DNA from: Diphasiastrum complanatum
Taxonomy: Eukaryota > Streptophyta > Lycopodiopsida > Lycopodiales > Lycopodiaceae
Direction of reading: 5' to 3'
Length of the DNA: 64,000 nucleotides
Assembly: GCA_029204225.1 (NCBI GenBank)
Contig: CM055112.1
Span: 42,682,339-42,746,338, forward strand
In this document: positions 45,736-58,559 of the stretch, piece by piece
How the letters are laid out: every line of letters starts with the position of its first letter
How positions within the stretch are numbered: position 1 is the first letter of the stretch
Translations under genes and position numbers: made by a program
The notes under the pieces: generated by a model
What the model saw: only the letters and a program-made list of their open reading frames with translations
What the model was told of the DNA's origin: nothing
The model's database searches: none

Positions 45736-46425
45736 TCATTTATTACTACCATCAAACTTTAAGTACATAGAAGGATCATAGTCACTAAGCACAAATCCTA
45801 ATGAAAGTAGAAAGTTGTTGAGTCTTGAATACCATGATCTAGGTGCTTGCTTCAAGCCATAAAGACTTCTAAATAGCAAACACACCTTAGATTTATCCTT
45901 CATGAATCCTTGAGGTTGTTCCATGTATATCTCCTCCTCAAGATAGCCATTCAAAAAAGCGTTGGAGAAATCAAGTTGATACAATTTCCACTTAAAAAAT
46001 AAGGCAAGAGAGATTATGATTCTTATTGTCACCATCTTTGCTACAGGAGCAAAAATTTCTTCATAGTCAAGGCCATATATTTGTGCAAAGCCTTTAGCAC
46101 ATAATCTTGCCTTGTACTTGTTGATGGAGCCATCATGATTGTACTTGATCTTGAACACCCACTTGCATCCAATGATGTGCAAGTTAGGTGGTGGATCCAC
46201 TAGCTCCCATGTGTGGTTGGTGATCAAGACATCATATTCAGTCTTCATGGCCTCATACCACTCCTTGGTATTGAGGGCTTCTTGGACATCTTTGGGCTCC
46301 TCATGAGAAACAAAATAAGCATAAGTGAACCCATGGCAATACCCGCATAATGTATATACGTTTTTAGATTGTAGTAGTTGTAAATTGTTTTTAAACTCCC
46401 GTGAGAGAGAGATTCAAGCCTCCAA
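45736..46425 (-). pseudogene. Copia reverse transcriptase fragment
   Basis: From ATG 46248: KTEYDVLITNHTWELVDPP, CKWVFKIKYN, YKARLCAKGFAQIYGLDYEE, FAPVAKMVTIR, LYQLDFSNAFLNGYLEEEIY, SLYGLKQAPRSWYSRL, MYLKFDGSNK, i.e. the N-terminal two thirds of a copia RT (RVT_2). It stops before the YVDD active site. The preceding part (YFVSHEEPKDVQEAL) is in another frame. The upstream edge runs into the (GA)n tract at 46431. Confidence 0.9.
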
Positions 46426-46428
46426 AAC

Positions 46429-46633
<205 letters not shown>

Positions 46634-46699
46634 TAGACAGTTTTAAAACGTATTTGAAGCATTGCTAGGAGGGGGACAGAGAGAGGTGACGGAGAAGGC

Positions 46700-47925
46700 A
46701 CCCTTCTAGAAATTTTTGCAACAGGCCTTCTAGAAATTTTCTAGAAGGGTGCCTGTCGTGTTTCTAGAAGGCCTGTCGCGATGGCCTTCTAGAAGGCTAG
46801 GCACCTGTGGTGAAGTTTTTGTGACAGCCCTTCTAAAAAATGATTTCGCGACAGGAATTCTAGAAAATTTCTAGAAGGCCTGTCGCGATGGTCTTCTAGA
46901 AGGCCAGGCGCTTGTCGCGAAATTTTCGCGATAGGTCTTCTAGAAATTTTCTAGAATTCCTGTCGCGGAATTCTAGAACGCCTGGCGTTCTAGAAAATTT
47001 TCTAGAAGGCTTGGCGCAACGGCTTTCTAGAAGGCCAGGTGCGTGTACGAAGTTTTCGCGACAGGCCTTCTAGAAAATGATTTCGCGATGGCATTTTCAT
47101 GAGTTCCTCCCCCCCCGCCCACCCGTCGTGGCAGGTGGGTGAGGGGGGGGCAACAGGCCTTCTAGAAAATTTCTAGAAGGCCTTCTGGCGTCTGGCCTTC
47201 TAGAAATTTTCTAGAAGGATTTCGTGGCAGGCCTTCTGGCTCTTGACCTTCGTGACAGGCTTTCTGGCGCCAGGCCTTCGCGACATGCCTTCTGGCGTTG
47301 GGCCTTCTGACGCCTGGCCTTCTAGAAATTTTCTAGAAGGATTTTGCGACAGGCCTTCTAGAAATTTTCAAGAAGGATTTCACGATAGGCCTTCTAGTGA
47401 TAGGCGTCTGGCGCCAGGCCTTCTTGAAAATTTCTAGAAGGCCTTCTGGCGCCTTCTTAAAATTTTCTAGAAGGATTTCGCGACAAGACTTCTACAAAAT
47501 GATTTTTTTCGTGAATTTTCCGCCCCCCGTCCACTCGCCGCAGCGAGTGGTGAGGGCGGGGCGAAAAGACTTCTAGAGAATTTCTAGAAGGGCTTCTAGC
47601 GCCTGGCCTTCTAGAAATTTTATGGAAGGATTTCGCCACTGGCCTTCTTGCGCCTTCTAGAAATTTTCTAAAAGGATTTCGCGACATGCCTTCTAGAAAT
47701 TTTCTAGAAGGATTTTGCGACAAGCCTTCTAGAAAATGATTTCGTGATGGCATTTTCGTGAATTTTCCCCCCGCCCACCCGTCGCGGCGGGTGGGTGAGG
47801 GGGGAGCGATAGGCCTTCTAGAAAATTTCTAGAAGGCCTTTTGGCACCTGGCCTTCTAGAAATTTTCTAGAAAGATTTCGCTACAGGCCTCCTAGCGCTT
47901 GGCCTTCGCGACAGGCCTTCTGATT
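46700..47925 (-). repeat. Palindrome-rich satellite, left array
   Basis: Repeating words are CCTTCTAGAAATTTTCTAGA, TTCGCGACAGG, AAGGCCT and GGCGCC, in a degenerate mosaic. A GC hairpin (core CCACCCGTCGCGGCGGGTGG and variants) recurs near 47111-47150, 47521-47563 and 47766-47806, preceded by AATGATTTCGCGATGGCATT. Relative to the right array (58560-61605) the order is reversed, so this array is inverted. Frames across it give FLEGF- or SRNF-type peptides that are simple products of the repeat and not genes. Confidence 0.92.
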
Positions 47926-48197
47926 GAATAATATCTCTACGTCTACACTCATATATTTTTCTCTCAATTGAGTGTCACTCTACTCTTTGTATGCCACTTT
48001 GATCTTTTATATATATGCATGCGTCAGTTGTGGCAGCCATGAAGATTTCAAACTATAACGTTTGGTATAAACTATATAGATAACAATTGTAAGATAGTGC
48101 AGTTACTGACATAGTGAACGGTGACATAGTTTGTACTTGATAGGGCATAGTAGGGGCTTTGTTTGAATAGTAATAGTCGACGAATGTCAAGAGTGCC
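47926..48197 (-). mobile_element. Copia LTR 3' portion, inverted, abutting the satellite
   Basis: Reverse complement of 17396-17737 (shared GTCGACTATTACTATTCAAA, GCATGCATATATATAA, GAGTGACACT). Similarity to 17 kb ends within a few bases of ATTATTCAATC, where the satellite starts. At the other end it stops at the heptamer tract. Confidence 0.85.
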
Positions 48198-48481
48198 CTT
48201 AATCCTTGGTCTTATATCCTTGGCTCTTAGCCCTTGATCCTTCACCCTTGGCCCTTAGCTCTTCTCCCTTAGCGCTTAACCCTTGGTCCTTAACCCTTGG
48301 CCATTGGCCCTTAGCTATTAGCCCTTCGCTTTTAACCCTTGGTCCTTAACCCTTGCCTTTAGCCCTTAGTCCTTGGCCCTTAGCCCTTAGCCCTTAGCTC
48401 TTGTCCCTTAATCCTCAACCTATGGCCCTTGGTTATTGAAACTTAACTCTTGGCCCTTCGCTCTTAACCCCCCCCCCCCCC

Positions 48482-48513
<32 letters not shown>

Positions 48514-49230
48514 GCCCTTAGCCCTTGGTCCTCAACCTTTGGCCCTTCATCTTGGCCCTTGGTCCTTCTCCATCGGCCCTTGGCCCTTAACTCTTGATTC
48601 TTAATCCTTGGCCCTTATTCCTTGATCCTTGACCCTTGGCTCTTAGCTCTTATCCCTTGGCCCTTAGCTCTTATCCCTTAGCCCTTGGACCTAAGACCCT
48701 TGGCCCTTGGACCCTAACTCTTAGCCCGTAGCTCTTGGCCCTTTGTCTTCTCTCTTGGCCCTTGGCCCTTAGCCCTTGGTCCTTAAATCTTGTTCTCTAA
48801 TCCTTGGCCCTTAGCCCTTGATCCTTGACCCTTGGCCCTTAGCTCTTATCCCTTGGCCCTTTCCTCTTGACTCAAAGCTCTTGATCCTTGACCCTTGGCC
48901 CTTAGCTTTGATCCTTTATCCTTAGGTCTTGATCCTTGACTCTTATCCCTCAGGTCTTGATCCTTGGCCTTTAGCCCTTGATCCTTAACCCTTGGCCCTT
49001 TGCTCTTATCCCTTAGCCCTTGATCCTTGACCCTTGGCCCTTTGCTCTTATCGCTTAGCCCATAGCCCTTAGCCCTTAGTCCTTGGCCCTTGGCCCTTAG
49101 CTCTTATCCCTTAGCCCTTGGTCCTTAACCCTTGGCCCTTGGCCCTTAGCCTTATCCCTTAGTCCTTAGCCCTTGGTCTTTAACCCTTGGCCCTTGGACC
49201 TTAACTCTTAGCCCTTCGCTCTTAACCCTT
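48198..49230. repeat. Degenerate heptamer tract, CCCTTGG/CCCTTAG type
   Basis: About 1 kb of 7-bp units with a stable CYTT core and variable flanks (CCCTTGG, CCCTTAG, TCCTTGA, CTCTTAT). A C-run followed by (CT)n interrupts it at 48468-48513. The 7-bp period matches the plant telomere unit in length, but the word CCCTAAA itself is not the repeat. Its left edge coincides with the end of LTR homology. Confidence 0.92.
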
Positions 49231-49234
49231 GATC

Positions 49235-49500
49235 TTGTCCATACCTCATAAGGTATCTGGCTTTCAGGGCCTTTGTAATGGATCGATTCTGTAGATAGGC
49301 AGTTGTAGTAACAGCTTCTTCCCAAAAATTCTTAGGAAGAGAGGCATGGGCCAGCATTCTCTTTGCACTTTCGATGAGTGTTTGATTTTTTCTTTCAGCT
49401 ACACCATTGGATTGAGGTGAGTAGCTTATTGTATATTGTTGATGTATTCTGTTGGCCTTGCAAAACTCCTTAAAGTCTGTGGAGATAAGATCTAATAGAT
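49235..49500 (-). pseudogene. Copia integrase fragment
   Basis: The - strand reads SPQSNGVAERKNQTLIESAK, then RMLAHASLPKNFWEEAV and AAYLQNRSITKAL-like sequence, the integrase core containing the third catalytic Glu (GVAERKN). It is sandwiched between the heptamer tract and a + strand gag. The open part is about 85 codons. Confidence 0.85.
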
Positions 49501-49503
49501 ATA

Positions 49504-52000
<2,497 letters not shown>

Positions 52001-52574
52001 TAATGATATACATCTAATTCCAAGAAACTAGAGCACCTCATGAAAAGGCAATTCTAAACAAACAAATATAGAGAAACAATGCTAAACTAAAAGTATACAA
52101 TGCAAAGAGATGAATCATATGTAAATTGGAGACATGCACAAGTGCAAAAGGATTCAAACCATAGGCTCCATAGAACCTTTACTATTTTAGATTAACAAAT
52201 AATCATCTATTTATAACATACTAGTGAGCGAAAAAATTTAAGATTATATCTTGCTTGCACTCTTGAAATCAAGACAAGCATCAACACTATACTAGTTACA
52301 TGAACAAACAAATGCCTATATTTTTACCCAACCTCAAATAGTCTAGAAAAATGAACTACATTTTTGAACAAATATAGAAATGGTTTGTCTATTGAACAAT
52401 TTGTAAATTTACATAGATTCTTGAGCAAGAATTCAGCGTAGCTCAAGTTTCAATTTTGTTCTAAATCCGAACATGCAATTTCTACAATTTGACACAACAA
52501 TCTTGAACAAAGTCACTTCAAGATTGGGTTTTGATTTCCTTGAGTCCAATCTTGAATCATCTTGAAGATGCACA
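52001..52574. other. AT-rich stretch, nothing recognised
   Basis: No coding, RNA or repeat signature seen. Confidence 0.5.
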
Positions 52575-52604
52575 TGACACACACACACACACACACACAT
52601 ATGT

Positions 52605-52647
<43 letters not shown>
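52575..52647. repeat. (AC)n and (AT)n microsatellites
   Basis: AC dinucleotides (about 52575-52600), then ATAC units and an AT run ending at the Helitron terminus. Confidence 0.95.
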
Positions 52648-52648
<1 letters not shown>

Positions 52649-52676
52649 TAGCTAAGTGAGCCCGTCGATGACGGGC
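52648..52676 (-). mobile_element. Helitron 3' terminus
   Basis: The - strand reads GCCCGTC-ATC-GACGGGC (7-bp stem, 3-nt loop, 52676-52660), then 8 bases, then CTAG (52651-52648) followed by T. A short GC hairpin 10-12 nt before a terminal CTRR, inserted next to T in AT-rich DNA, is the standard Helitron 3' end. The element body would lie to the right (higher coordinates). Its 5' TC end and any Rep/helicase coding sequence were not found, so it is probably non-autonomous. Confidence 0.65.
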
Positions 52677-52694
52677 AGCTGATGGTGTGTGCGG

Positions 52695-52696
<2 letters not shown>

Positions 52697-52731
<35 letters not shown>
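52697..52731. repeat. (GA)n microsatellite
   Basis: About 35 bp of GA, inside the presumed Helitron body. Confidence 0.95.
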
Positions 52732-52732
<1 letters not shown>

Positions 52733-54382
52733 TCCCCTCCCTTGCACGCCTCCTTGCACCCTCCCCCCGCCCCCGCCCTTGCGTCCTCCCCGCATGCGCT
52801 CCCTCTACCCTCCTTGCGCCCCCTCTCCACACCCGACCTATTTGTACATGTTCTTGGAGAGTTATTCTCAAAGTAATCTTAAGCATTCCATTGCATGAGC
52901 CCACCATTCTTTGACTCAAAAGATGATAATTGATTTGATAATTGACATTCCATCCTCATGTAAGAAAGGTGCTACTTCCTAGAAACCTTGTTTTCAGCAT
53001 GTCCACTAGCTCAATAAGGAATGTGATAGTATTAGAATGCAAGCTTCTCGAATCCATGCCAACAATGTGCATTCTCCTTAACAACTTTCATTTCAATAAT
53101 AGCAACTTGAAAGCTCAAAGCAGTATAGATGTAGCAGGAGACATCATATTACATGTTTTTTTTTTTTAAAATAAGGCACTTGTACGTGAATATGTGGAAA
53201 GGATGACGAAAAGTGCAAAAGCCAATAGGTCAAGCAAAAGAGTTACTATTTTCAAACATGAATGTAAACAAGTAAGATCTATACATTCACCTTATGATAT
53301 GAAAACTCAATTCATCCTTTGAAAGATATATGGGATAATATTTTTTCCCATAAGTCCAAGTTGGGAGATACTCGTGGGACATGTACAGGTTGGGAAGCAG
53401 GTGTTTCCCCCAAAAAAATACATAGGAAACAGCTCCCAACAATAGGAGACATAGTTCCTAGATTCAAATTTCAAATGCTTCAATAGCCAAAGGATGAAAA
53501 TTTGTTGGAACTCTGCTATGAGAAAATGTTGATTTTGTTTTCTCAAAAAACAAACACTTCTTTTTATAATTCTAGTTATTAGAAATCTTGTCCCTATGAA
53601 AGTATGTGAACACAGTTTGTTTGGGCAAAACAATAATAGCACTTCACCCATTTGAAGCTCAAAAACACTCAAAACACACTTAGTCATTCATTGTCTTGAA
53701 GCACATAGTGAGCATGTCCCAAAGACTTATTTGATAAAAATACCAGGGAATCATATTCACAAAATCAATATAGCTGCCAAGGGTTGCAAGTAGTCATCAT
53801 GCACCAGCAGTAGGAAAAATTAAGGAAGAATCCCAACAAATCTAGTGGGATAGCGGCGGGCTCAAATGGTTAGCCTGCACAATTTGGCACCTGCTCTCCA
53901 CAAGGCAATGATGCAAAGCAGTCAGTCTTCCACCTTCAGCAGTTTACATAAAGATGATTACTTGGACTTTTTCTGAAGTGATGTCTTGCACTCGCAAACT
54001 TGGAGCTTGGTGACAAATTTAATTTTCTGTATATACATCTCGTCCAAGCTTCAGCATCTCTCCAATGGTAGCAGTGCATTTGTCCCTGCTCAAAAATCAG
54101 AAAAATCCTACAATGAGGCAAGATTCATGTCCAATCAAACACATCAGGTTCGAAATTGGCACAAGAAAATGGTAAAAGGGGCAAAAACAAAAGCATTCAA
54201 ATATGTGAGGAAAGAGGTACATTTAGGAAGGTCAAAAGGCTTGATAATTTTATTTTAGGAAGAGTCTCACAAGCATAGGCTCTGCAGCATACAGGTCATT
54301 TCTTTAGAAAAGAGATTGTTGAGAGCAGATAAGTTCAGACCTGCTCAAAGAAGTACATCTTCTCCTTTCTCTCTTGTAGTCA
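52732..54382. other. Non-coding stretch downstream of the - strand gene
   Basis: Part may be the 3' UTR of the gene that ends at 54383, or Helitron body. A 126-codon - strand frame (53307-53687) shows no recognisable domain. Confidence 0.45.
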
Positions 54383-55990
54383 CTACTGCTTGCTAGCTTC
54401 CCAAGTTCCTTGTTTTGGGAGCTGTTCAGGTGAAATCTTATTGCTTCCGTCAATAGAATCTTCAATATCAGAAGCCCATTTAACATGTTGCTTTGACCTC
54501 TGGCATGACCCGGTTTCCTCAAAACGATCTTTCAGTGCAGACCTTGCGCCGGATGCAGTCTGCAAACATATTCCAAAATCAGGACAAGGACAAGCATAAT
54601 TGTGAAAGACATTACAGTTGGAAGTGGATTCTTTATATAGTTTCCCGAAATTTTAAACATTCGAGGCAGTTATGACACTTTCACTCCAAATGCCTGAGCA
54701 TCTTTCGTAAATGGCGGTCTTTGAGATATTGATCAAGAGGACAGTCTACACTTTTTCTAAAACTTGATTTTGGTAAATTTTCATGGTTAGCAAGGGGGCT
54801 AACTACAAAATTAACTTGAAAGGTTACCAGCTCCGCATCTAATAATTCATGACCAAAGGAGATGAAAATCAGGAAGGGAGAGATCAAAGATCGCCTTGCA
54901 GAAATTGTATTTCAATGAGAAATATCTAATCCCAAAGCATCCTAGACTAGCAAACAATCGAGAGAGAGGCCAGAAACAACGTCAAAGGGAAGCAAAAGTT
55001 GAAGAATGAGATTCAATACCAAAATTGATAGCTAAACTTCCTAGATCTTTGCTATTCCTTGCCTGGAAAAGTGCAAAATGATAGGAAACAGAATATGCTT
55101 CCGAAGTTCCTACATTGTATAGACCTTATTAGGAGGATCTTCCCCAAGTGTGCTTGCAGCGAGCAAAGACGGATTAAATGGTATAAAAGAGTTAAGCACA
55201 ACATAAAATGAGCATCTCTTTACACCGAACAAAACACGATTGCTTCTGAGAAAAGTAGACGCTTGGGGAAATTTCTACCGGAAGCGAGTGAGCACGAACA
55301 ACTTTTGAGTCTGGTGTGGTGGAGGAGTTGTGCATGATCCGGCTGGATGGCGGGAAGCTGTCAGAGATTGAGATTCGCGGGCTTTGTAGCTGAGCACTAT
55401 TTTCTGCAGCACTGCCACCCGATAACCGCATGTTCTTCAAATAAGAAAAAGTCGCAAGTTTGAAAAAGATTTTGGCCATCACCGACTTCTTGTATTCTGC
55501 ATATGAAGCCTTCTCCTGCTCCAGTTTTTGCCGCTCCACTTCAGTGAAGGCGAAAACAAGCGCTGGACCCTTGCTTCTAGTCTTCCTGGGTTTGATTCTG
55601 GCTTCGTAAGATCTGATAGACTCCACAGATCCATCCTTTGCAACCACAAAATTATCGTAGAAGGAAGCTGCCATGTGTCTCAATTCTTCACTCCTATCCA
55701 ACTTCTGGGCATCAACACACACAAAAGAATTTGCACCAGCATTCTCTGTAAACTATCTGGCAGCATCCCGAAGACTGTGAGATGATGCCCAACAAGAGGA
55801 TCATACCATCAAATCATGCAGAGATCACGTTTGCTGATTATTTTTTTGGTTGCCTTGAAGAAGATAACAAGGTGTGCAAATTTTGAGCCACCTTGGCAGA
55901 TTCCCCTAATTGCATAGTGAGCAGGCTGCCATAACCAAAATTGGAGTGGTGCCCTTGATTTTCTGCATGTTCATGGCCAAAGCTCTAAAA
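54383..55990 (-). CDS. Unrecognised plant gene, at least two to three exons
   Basis: The main exon (about 55748-55279) encodes NAGANSFVCVDAQKLDRSEE, MAASFYDNFVV, a basic IKPRKTRSKGPALVFAFTEV stretch, VERQKLEQEKASYAEYKKSV (helical, coiled-coil-like) and a Ser-rich tail. A GTAGAA donor after ...RAHSLP joins in phase 0 to a terminal exon at 54559-54383 preceded by TTTGCAG, encoding TASGARSALKDRFEETGSCQ ... HVKWASDIEDS and ending at TAG 54385-54383. A plausible upstream exon (about 55985-55893, SFGHEHAENQGHHSNFGYGS) ends at AAG/GTGGCT and joins in phase to the acceptor ACAGAG before NAGAN. If the main exon instead starts further left, it meets an in-frame TAG at 55755-55753. The start codon is not identified. 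The function is unknown: no catalytic motif is visible, and the biased, consistent coding suggests a real host gene rather than a transposon. Confidence 0.5.
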
Positions 55991-57211
55991 ACAAAGCTTG
56001 AAAATCAGCTCCTCAAATTCTTTCTAACTACCCATTATGGGATGATCCTATAAAAAATTTCAAATCTAAGATTTTTATTTTCATTGAAAGTAATCAATCA
56101 ATGAGCTTACAGTATACAAAATTTTATGCTGGTTTTTTTTATCAAGGCATAGTCTTAAATTCTCTCATAATAATAGTAACCAGATGCATATAGTTTAGTG
56201 TTATGAGGGCATCTAGGTTGCAAGTATACTATAGTATTATGAGGATATATAGGTGCCATGATGATATCAACTTGATAAGTTAGCATAACTCCAACATTAA
56301 AGAACCATCTTGGCTAATACATGATTTCCTGATACAAGGGTAAATAATAAAACTCTCCCAATATTAGGTCATTTGATACTTGCTTTAATATGCCATGTCC
56401 CAAGCAATAATCATAATAATATCTAAACTAGGAAAGTATTAAACTCATTTTGGTAAAGAATTTACATGTTGCATTCTATTCATGGTGTCCCAAATACAAT
56501 GAACGAAAGATTAAATTTTATATTAAATGTATGTCAGGTATTTTTTATAATTGCATGATGCTTTGCATTATAGTGTATGAATTTTAACAATTTTCATGTA
56601 GTTCCTAATATCAAAATTGACATGCAGCTCATATCACCCATGCCATACTACTCAAGTTTGTACCATTATGTCACTTGTAAAAAATTCATACAGCGATAAC
56701 CGACAGTATCAAAATTTTCAAAAATTGTATTATCAAGCCCTACACCTTATCTAAGATTTTCGAAACCCATAATGCCAAGATCAACTGATACTAACATTGT
56801 TTATTCCCATCCACCATTGGCATTTACCTCATTTTAGCCTCATATAAAATAATTAAAATAATAAGAATATATGTAAGATAGTATTAAAAGGCCCGAGATT
56901 GGGAGATTTCCCTAATGTAATGGCTAATCAAAAAAGTTATCAACAACAAAAAACCATCTTTAAAAATAGACTTGTTTGAGAAATCTTAAGATTGTAAGAT
57001 GCCTCATAATGATCACCTTTGTTGCAATATTGCTAGCTATTCTGATGATTTGTTAAAAGATGGAATGTCACACCTAAGTGAGTTTGAGCATTAAAATGAC
57101 TTTTTTTAGTTTTTTAATTTTTTGATGGTTTGAATGCTATGCTTGCTACAAAGACTCATGACATATCAATGACCTTGTTTATAATTATTTAATAATAATC
57201 ATTTCATGAAT

Positions 57212-57359
57212 ATATTGTGTCTCTATTAGCATGTACTTTTATTTCTAATAAGTGTACATATTGTGCCCTTTAATAGGTTAATCACATATTGTGTTTCTAT
57301 TAGCATGTATTTTTACTTTTAATAAGTGTACATATTGTGCCGTTTAATAGGTTAATCAC
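57212..57359. repeat. 74-bp tandem duplication
   Basis: Copies 57212-57285 and 57286-57359 both start ATATTGTGT and contain AATAAGTGTACATATTGTGC. They differ at a few positions. Confidence 0.9.
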
Positions 57360-57618
57360 AAAGAAACTTTTTCTCAAAATCGTTAACTTATAAATTAAAG
57401 TTTTGAATAATTATCTTAGATGCCCTATCTAGATGTCTACACATCTTAATTTTTATATTATTGTATCTATTTCTTTTTCTTTTTTTTAACGTGTAATCTA
57501 CATTGGCAGAATAAATGCCGATGTGGCACACTCTCAAAGAGAGAGATGCTACACATTGTAATAGAGCTCCTCTTCAAATCAAATAATGTGTCTCTCAACC
57601 ATTGGACTATTAGAAGCA

Positions 57619-57623
<5 letters not shown>

Positions 57624-57655
<32 letters not shown>
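57624..57655. repeat. (CT)n microsatellite
   Basis: About 32 bp of CT dinucleotides. Confidence 0.97.
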
Positions 57656-57658
<3 letters not shown>

Positions 57659-58559
57659 GGTATAAGGAAAAGTATGTCACTCGCACACATGTATAAGAAA
57701 AAAGGAAAAGATAAATAATGTAAAATCATATAGGTCCCAAAAGGGGCTTAAAGTTAGGTGCAAAGAAATTACATATAGCATAAAGTGGGGGACAAGGGCA
57801 CACTTTACCACCATGTCGGCTAAATTTTGGGGTTGGGTCCTACCATCGGACTCTAGCTCTCAAGTGAATCCTCATGATAAAGCCGTAGTTGGGCCATAAT
57901 GCCTTGGTCGGGAAACATTCCCAAGTGTTTACATGTAATGCTAAACTTTTAGAGACTTGGGACACTAGGTGAACTTAATGAGCATAAAACCCAATGGTTA
58001 TCGATTTTCTATGGTTAAAACATGTTTTCATGAGCTAAAATATTAGGAGGGCATTACATTGTCAACATCCATGAACTTTTTAAGCAACTATGAAGCTTTT
58101 TTTTTTTTTGCTTTATATTGAAAATGATAAAATAAACTACTCACAAGATATTTGTGATTCTATATCAATAGCACCATGAATTTTAACATGCTATAAATAA
58201 ACTATAGCACACAAAGAAGGATACACAATATCATCACCATCTATGCGAGAGGGCTTCTCAATTGGCTCTCAAATAATGCATCAATTGATATGAATAATTT
58301 AAACTCAAAAACAAACGCATTAAAATTGCTCCCATGATAAGTTAAGTGGGATTTTTTGGGGAGATGTCAATAGAGAAAAAGAAAGGTATTAGCACATTTT
58401 GGCTAAGGTGGCTCAAGCTTTTTTATCTATTTCTCTTGAGAAGTGTGTTTATGAGTTGTGAGCTTACTACCCTCAAGCTCAAATCCTTATTGGCTTGTTT
58501 TGTTGTTGTTTCAAGTATGAGCTACTACGTCAATCATGCTACTCCTCTAACGAAGGCGA

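Larger units (their letters stand above)
55991..58559. other. AT-rich intergenic region
   Basis: No gene is recognised. It contains a 74-bp tandem duplication (57212-57359) and a (CT)n run (57624-57655). It presumably includes the promoter of the - strand gene at its left end. Confidence 0.5.

Noticed and set aside
48198-49230. True interstitial telomere array
   Set aside because: The unit is CCCTTRG-like, not CCCTAAA; only the 7-bp period and the C-rich bias agree. Kept as a finding with that caveat.
53307-53687. 126-codon - strand ORF as a gene
   Set aside because: Cys/Phe-rich without domain signature, AT-rich, and in the likely 3' flank of another gene.
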